Of a DNA stretch of 64,000 bases, positions 60,332-64,000 are shown in pieces. The stretch is from assembly GCA_035943635.1 (NCBI GenBank), contig DASZBX010000109.1:1-64000 (forward strand), in the 5' to 3' direction. Each line of letters begins with the position of its first letter. Positions within the stretch are counted from its first letter, which is position 1. The notes beneath the pieces are model-generated. The model ran no database searches, was not told where the DNA came from, and was given only the letters and a program-made list of their open reading frames with translations. The DNA is from DASZBX01 sp035943635 (GTDB taxonomy: Bacteria; Actinomycetota; Actinomycetes; Streptomycetales; Catenulisporaceae). The position numbers were made by a program, and so were the translations under genes.

Positions 60332-61055
60332 GAGCGGCTCGATTCGGTGTCGGCAGGTCCTGCCCGCCGAGGCTGGGCTACGGCAGCCCCGCCGCGTCTC
60401 GGCCGGGCTCTGGCGTACTGCGTGTCACTGGGTGCGGACTGAACCGTTCGTCGGATTCGGTGAGCCGGGCGCGCGCAGGGCGGCACTGGGTTGTGCGGGC
60501 GGTATAGATCGGGCTGGTCGGGCTGGTCTGGTTGGTCGGGCTGGTCGGGTGGTCGAAGTGGTGCAGCGGTCTGAACCATTTGGTCTATACCAGTTAGGTC
60601 CACCACTGTGCGCCCCGGTCTGCGCCCTGTCAAGGGCTCTCGGGGCGGGTTTCACCGGTCCGCCCATGGCGTCGACGGGCGCGGGGCCGGTGCGGGCCGG
60701 GTCGGCGGGATTCGGCCGGCGGCCGGGTCGACATCCGGGGCGGGTTCGGCCGTGGATGTCGCGGGCCCGACTTACAGTACGGCATCTACCCTTGCCGTGG
60801 CCGGGGGCGGGTGATAAAAGCGGACACCCCGACCGCGGGTCTTCGGGTAGCAGCGCGGACGGATCGGCTTTGCAGACGCCATGTCGGTAAAAATCGGGAT
60901 TGAGTATCCAGGTGGTGAGATTCCCGGGTCCATCGGGCGTGGGTGCGCTGAATGCCCGGGCCGCCGTCGAAACGACGCGATCCGGCCGCATTCACAGACA
61001 TCGTACGTATTATGTCCTATGTCTTATGTCTTGGATTTCATGGTGCAAGGCGTCC
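60332..61055. other. 0.7-kb spacer without a gene
   Basis: It contains a degenerate 9-bp GGTCGGGCT-like array at 60509-60554 flanked by inverted GGTATAGA (60501-60508) and TCTATACC (60584-60591), and a less GC-rich stretch at 60990-61050 downstream of the methyltransferase stop. Nothing here resembles a precursor-peptide gene, though very short frames cannot be excluded. Confidence 0.5.
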
Positions 61056-62195
61056 TCATGGCACGAGGCTCTTTGTCCAGCCCTGGTTCTTGAGATGGAT
61101 CGCGCCGTCCGCCGTGATGAACGCCGACGCGCCCCGGACGGGATAACCGCCGCGGTCGAGCGCCCGGGTCCGTTCCGCTTCGAGCAGGTCCCACAGCCGC
61201 CTCGGTCCACCCTGCCGAACAGTCGGCGCAGCGGAGCCGACCCCTTCGGCAAGCGCCCAGGAGCCGTCGGCGTGGTGCATGCGGGCGGTGCGGACCTCCC
61301 CGTTCTGCGCGTACCCGTACACGACACCGGGCGCGGACAGCTCGAACATCGTCCGGAGATCGCGCGCCGGGCCCGATTCGAGATCGATCACCGGGTACCG
61401 GCCTCGTTCCGGCTCGGCCTCGAACGCCCCGTCCCACGCTGGTTCGGGCGGGTAGCCGCCGGGGTCGCCACGAGCCGTCATGAAGCCCGCCCACCGGTAG
61501 TCGATCCGACCGAAGGCGGTGCCGTCCGGATTCTTGTCCGCCGCGAGCAGCAGGGTCGTCCCGGCGATCGTCGTGACCAGCCGGCCGCCCGGGCGCAGGG
61601 AGGTCAGCCACCCCGGCGGCATCGTGCGGAACGCGGTCGTCGCGACGATCCGGTCGTACTCCCCTGGCAGGTGGCCCAGAGCGTTGCAGACCGCGAGGGT
61701 CGGCTGCTGTCCCAGCTCGTTCAGCCGACGGGTCGCGGCCGCGATCACGTACGGATCGATGTCGATGCTCGTCATACGCGCGGCCGGGTAACGCAGCACG
61801 GCCAGCAGGCAGGCGTAGCCCGAGCCCGTGCCGATGTCGAGAATTGCGTCCTGGTCCTCGATCCGGGCGAGCCGATACATGGTCAGGCTGAGATTCGGGA
61901 GGGTCGACGATGAGGTGGGCAGCCCGACCGGATGATCGCCGGGCGCCGCATGATCGGCGTGCAGTCCCGCGACCGAGGTGACCAACGAGGTGTCCTGATA
62001 CGCGGCGTCGAGCCAACGGGACTCGTCGTCCTGGCCGCGTACCAGGCTCCACTGCCCGAGCCCGGCCCGAATCCACCAGTTGGGCACCAGGACATGCCGG
62101 GGAATCGACCGCACCGGACCACGCCACCGCGACCGCGCATCCGTAATCCGGCCCGCCAGCTCCTCCGCCTTGGCGACCCACGGGTCCGGGGTCAT
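61056..62195 (-). CDS. PCMT-like SAM-dependent methyltransferase
   Basis: A 379-aa methyltransferase related to protein-L-isoaspartate O-methyltransferase. ATG 62195 overlaps the radical SAM stop by ATGA and is therefore preferred over 62231. Seen: VRSIPRHVLVPNWWI (the PCMT N-terminal motif), LPNLSLTMYRLARIEDQDAI, LDIGTGSGYACLLAVLRYP (SAM motif I), and a long C-terminal extension ending HLKNQGWTKSLVP. Family knowledge: PCMT homologues in actinomycetes are recruited as RiPP tailoring enzymes that methylate Asp side chains. Coupling to a radical SAM gene supports such a role. Confidence 0.83.
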   Translation of the reverse strand: MTPDPWVAKAEELAGRITDARSRWRGPVRSIPRHVLVPNWWIRAGLGQWSLVRGQDDESRWLDAAYQDTSLVTSVAGLHADHAAPGDHPVGLPTSSSTLPNLSLTMYRLARIEDQDAILDIGTGSGYACLLAVLRYPAARMTSIDIDPYVIAAATRRLNELGQQPTLAVCNALGHLPGEYDRIVATTAFRTMPPGWLTSLRPGGRLVTTIAGTTLLLAADKNPDGTAFGRIDYRWAGFMTARGDPGGYPPEPAWDGAFEAEPERGRYPVIDLESGPARDLRTMFELSAPGVVYGYAQNGEVRTARMHHADGSWALAEGVGSAAPTVRQGGPRRLWDLLEAERTRALDRGGYPVRGASAFITADGAIHLKNQGWTKSLVP

Positions 62196-63109
62196 TGATT
62201 GCAGTCCGGGTTGCAGTAGTCCGGCCCGCACGTCGACGTGTTAGCCGGGTCGCAGTCGCCCGAGTCCTCCGGGGAACAGCTTCGGGTGAGTTTCGCTGGA
62301 ACCACGGACACCGCTTCCCTCCACGCAACGCTCGTCAGCAACTCGGCGAGCGGCGTCGCGAGCACGCTGCCGACTGGCAGGATACGGCCGAGGACGCAGG
62401 GGGCGAGAGTACCGTCCGGCAGGATCGCGGCCCGACCCTTCCCGCAGCCGCCGCAGAGCTCACCGACACCGGTCTCCAGTCCGAGCTGCTGCCTGGCCCG
62501 GCCGATTCCCCGCGCACGGTCAGTATTGATCTGCGCCCTCGGAACTCCCATCGCCCTGAGATCGACATATGCCTCAGCGGCTCGCTGGTCACCGCTCAAG
62601 ACCACGATACCGATACGCAGCGTGATTCCTTCCGATAGCGCCCTGACGATATTCGCGCGCGTCTTCATGAAAGAGCCCCTACGGCCGGTGATCGCGTCAT
62701 GCTGGTCCGCCTCATCCGAGTAGTACGACGTCGCGAGATGCACCCGCGGCTGACGGAACAGGTCCCACAACGCATCGGATACCTTGTAAAGGTTCGAATA
62801 GACTTCGACGTCCTGGACGTGCTTGAGCGCGTGCTCGATCAGCAAAGGCAGATCGGCGCGCAGAGTGGGTTCCCCGCCGATGAACTGAATGGTGCGAAAA
62901 CCCACCTCCGCGGCCTGCTCGATCAAGGTGAGCCAGTCGCCGGTGGTCAAATCCCCATGGCCCACCAGCGGCGAGCTTTCGGTCAGGCAGTGACGGCACT
63001 GGAGCTGGCACCTGCCGGTGATCTCCAATTCAACCTTCGCCCAAGTCGTCGCCTGCGGGTCAACTAAGGTCGTCATCTGTTTCATCCTCGCGCTCGAAGG
63101 TGTAACCAA
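62192..63109 (-). CDS. Radical SAM protein with Cys-x-Pro-rich C-terminal tail
   Basis: A radical SAM enzyme of up to 305 aa; TTG 63109 has AAGGGAG eight bases upstream, while ATG 63085 and 63076 are alternatives. Seen: the 4Fe-4S motif CQLQCRHCLTESSP (CX3CX2C), FIGGEPTLRADLPLLIEHAL, and a SPASM-like segment LCGGCGKGRAAILPDGTLAP with following Cys. The last 30 residues are strikingly rich in C-x-P units (CSPEDSGDCDPANTSTC, then CGPDYCNPDCNQ), which could bind an auxiliary cluster or be a fused substrate. Divergent from an XRE gene and coupled to the methyltransferase. Confidence 0.87.
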   Translation of the reverse strand: MVTPSSARMKQMTTLVDPQATTWAKVELEITGRCQLQCRHCLTESSPLVGHGDLTTGDWLTLIEQAAEVGFRTIQFIGGEPTLRADLPLLIEHALKHVQDVEVYSNLYKVSDALWDLFRQPRVHLATSYYSDEADQHDAITGRRGSFMKTRANIVRALSEGITLRIGIVVLSGDQRAAEAYVDLRAMGVPRAQINTDRARGIGRARQQLGLETGVGELCGGCGKGRAAILPDGTLAPCVLGRILPVGSVLATPLAELLTSVAWREAVSVVPAKLTRSCSPEDSGDCDPANTSTCGPDYCNPDCNQ

Positions 63110-63142
63110 CAGCCGTACTCCCTTGCCAGGGGGCTATCACCA

Positions 63143-63168
63143 CTATGCGTTCACACAGTCACGCATAG
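63143..63168. promoter_or_regulatory. Palindrome 1 in the radical SAM/XRE promoter
   Basis: Perfect 8-bp arms CTATGCGT and ACGCATAG separated by 10 bp, between the two divergent genes. Likely an operator for the XRE protein. Confidence 0.65.
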
Positions 63169-63177
63169 CGATACGAT

Positions 63178-63205
63178 CCGTCCTACAACACAGTTTGTAG
63201 GACGG
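63178..63205. promoter_or_regulatory. Palindrome 2 in the radical SAM/XRE promoter
   Basis: Perfect 11-bp arms CCGTCCTACAA and TTGTAGGACGG separated by CACAGT. It ends 12 bp before the XRE start codon and overlaps its ribosome-binding region, so it could block transcription or, as an mRNA hairpin, translation of the regulator. Confidence 0.7.
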
Positions 63206-63217
63206 GAGCCAGGTCAG

Positions 63218-64000
63218 ATGGGACAGCCGAGGGACCCGGATCCAGCCCTGACCGTTGCTCACCATTTCGGTGCGGAACTGCGCAGACACCGTCTCGCCAA
63301 GGGGCTGAAGCAAGACCAACTGGGCGAGCTGATCGGCTATTCCGGCGTGCTGGTAGGCCTGATCGAGAACGCTCGCCGGTCCCCTTCCAGGAGGTTCGCC
63401 GAACTCTGCGACGAGGTGCTGGGTACGGACGGCCAACTGACCAGGCTCTGGCCCCTCGTGGGGAGCCTGCCGAGCTGGTTCCAGAAATTCGCGGAACTCG
63501 AGTCGAGCGCCTCAGGCATTCAGACCTTCGAAACTCAGCTGATTCCAGGCCTCTTCCAAACCGAAGCGTATATGCGCGCCCTGTTCCAACCGGTGTGGAC
63601 CGACACCACGGAGCTGGATATCGCCGGTCGCCTGGAACGGCAGAAGATCTTCATGCGCGCCGAACCGCCGCGGGTGTGGGCGATCATAGATGAGTCTGCA
63701 CTGCACCGGCCCTACGGCGGGCCCGAGGTGATGAAAGGGCAGCTGAAACGTCTGACTGAGATCGCCGGACCGCGCACCGTCGTGCAGATTCTGCCGTTCG
63801 AAGCAAGTGCGCTGACAAGCATGGACAGCCCGATGACGATTCTCTCTCATACCGAAGGCCCAGACGTGATCTACTTTGAGGGGCTAGGGATCGGGCAATT
63901 GATCAGCCACACTGCAGAGGTGGCCCAAGTTCAGCACTGGTACAACGTGGCCAGGGCCGTGGCTCTGCCGCCGGCTGCATCGCTGGAGCTCATCACCAGA
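63218..64000 (+). CDS. XRE-family regulator with DUF5753-type C-terminus (runs off the window)
   Basis: The first 261 codons of a helix-turn-helix regulator starting at ATG 63218; the frame is open to the window end. Seen: FGAELRRHRLAKGLKQDQLG, ELIGYSGVLVGLIENARRSP (Cro/CI HTH, about 14-65), then a DUF5753-type domain with LPSWFQKFAELESSASGIQT, FETQLIPGLFQTEAYMRALF, VWAIIDESALHRPYGGPEVM and VVQILPFEASALTSMDSPMT. Family knowledge: such proteins are usually followed by a small DUF397 gene and act as a paired regulator (WhiJ/AbaA-like). Expect about 280 aa and possibly a DUF397 gene beyond the edge. Confidence 0.88.
   Translation, partial: MGQPRDPDPALTVAHHFGAELRRHRLAKGLKQDQLGELIGYSGVLVGLIENARRSPSRRFAELCDEVLGTDGQLTRLWPLVGSLPSWFQKFAELESSASGIQTFETQLIPGLFQTEAYMRALFQPVWTDTTELDIAGRLERQKIFMRAEPPRVWAIIDESALHRPYGGPEVMKGQLKRLTEIAGPRTVVQILPFEASALTSMDSPMTILSHTEGPDVIYFEGLGIGQLISHTAEVAQVQHWYNVARAVALPPAASLELITR

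Noticed and set aside
61010..61055. Possible precursor peptide downstream of the methyltransferase
   Set aside because: I looked for a short Cys- or Asp-rich frame with a ribosome-binding site after the methyltransferase stop and saw none convincing.

Overview
The window is very GC-rich DNA from a filamentous or other developmentally complex actinomycete. It has strong third-position GC bias, many GTG and TTG starts, a SARP/AfsR-type regulator with NB-ARC and TPR domains, a 'conservon' (cvnA-B-C-D), XRE regulators with a DUF5753-type C-terminus, SoxR, and polyprenol-phosphate-mannose glycosyltransferases. A Catenulisporales or Streptomyces relative is my inference; the sequence does not settle the genus. 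I saw no rRNA, tRNA, CRISPR array or intact transposon.

Layout. 0.2-4.5 kb: a DapA-superfamily aldolase/lyase divergent from a LysR regulator, a small hypothetical, a DUF4232 lipoprotein and a YwqG/DUF1963 protein. 4.5-6.5 kb: a gene graveyard with short tandem repeats, a broken PucR regulator, a 3'-truncated DUF222 (13E12) gene and a frameshifted hypothetical. 6.6-9.8 kb: an AbiEii-type nucleotidyltransferase overlapping an uncharacterised conserved gene, then a succinate-semialdehyde-type dehydrogenase. 9.9-16.2 kb: an AfsR-like regulator, a DUF6882-like protein and a one-piece ABC exporter. 16.4-21.1 kb: a polyprenol-phosphate-mannose synthase and two membrane mannosyltransferase-like enzymes. 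20.9-25 kb: a TetR regulator with palindromic operators and a divergent beta-hydroxyacid-type dehydrogenase, HtpX, and a quinone-oxidoreductase-like enzyme. 25-28.3 kb: a 2OG-Fe(II) oxygenase, a membrane protein and an XRE regulator. 28.3-32 kb: decayed accessory DNA with ESX-like scraps, ricin-type lectin pieces and a broken DUF2207-like membrane gene.

32-38.5 kb: an aromatic or steroid catabolic block. An IclR regulator is divergent from a FAD monooxygenase, amidohydrolase and extradiol-type VOC operon, with an oppositely oriented FAD dehydrogenase at the end. 38.5-45.2 kb: a C-rich, G4-capable spacer with a long inverted repeat, a secreted PLD-Ig-jelly-roll protein, a GPP34 protein, a HhH-SNF2 helicase, a truncated ferredoxin, and SoxR with its box. 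45.3-55.4 kb: a GGDEF-EAL protein with degenerate GGDEF, a PAS-GAF-PP2C phosphatase, DUF1269, a GAP-family membrane protein, a frameshifted SulP transporter, an ion channel, and DUF6325 and SHOCT proteins. 55.4-60.3 kb: a complete conservon plus an extra roadblock protein and a STAS antagonist with a His-rich tail.

The right end (61.06-64.0 kb) is the most intriguing unit. A radical SAM enzyme ending in a Cys-x-Pro-rich tail is translationally coupled to a PCMT-like methyltransferase. It is divergent from an XRE/DUF5753 regulator, and two perfect palindromes lie in the shared promoter. This resembles a peptide-modification (RiPP-type) cassette without an obvious separate precursor. Coordinates of starts were adjusted by hand where a ribosome-binding site pointed to an internal start.
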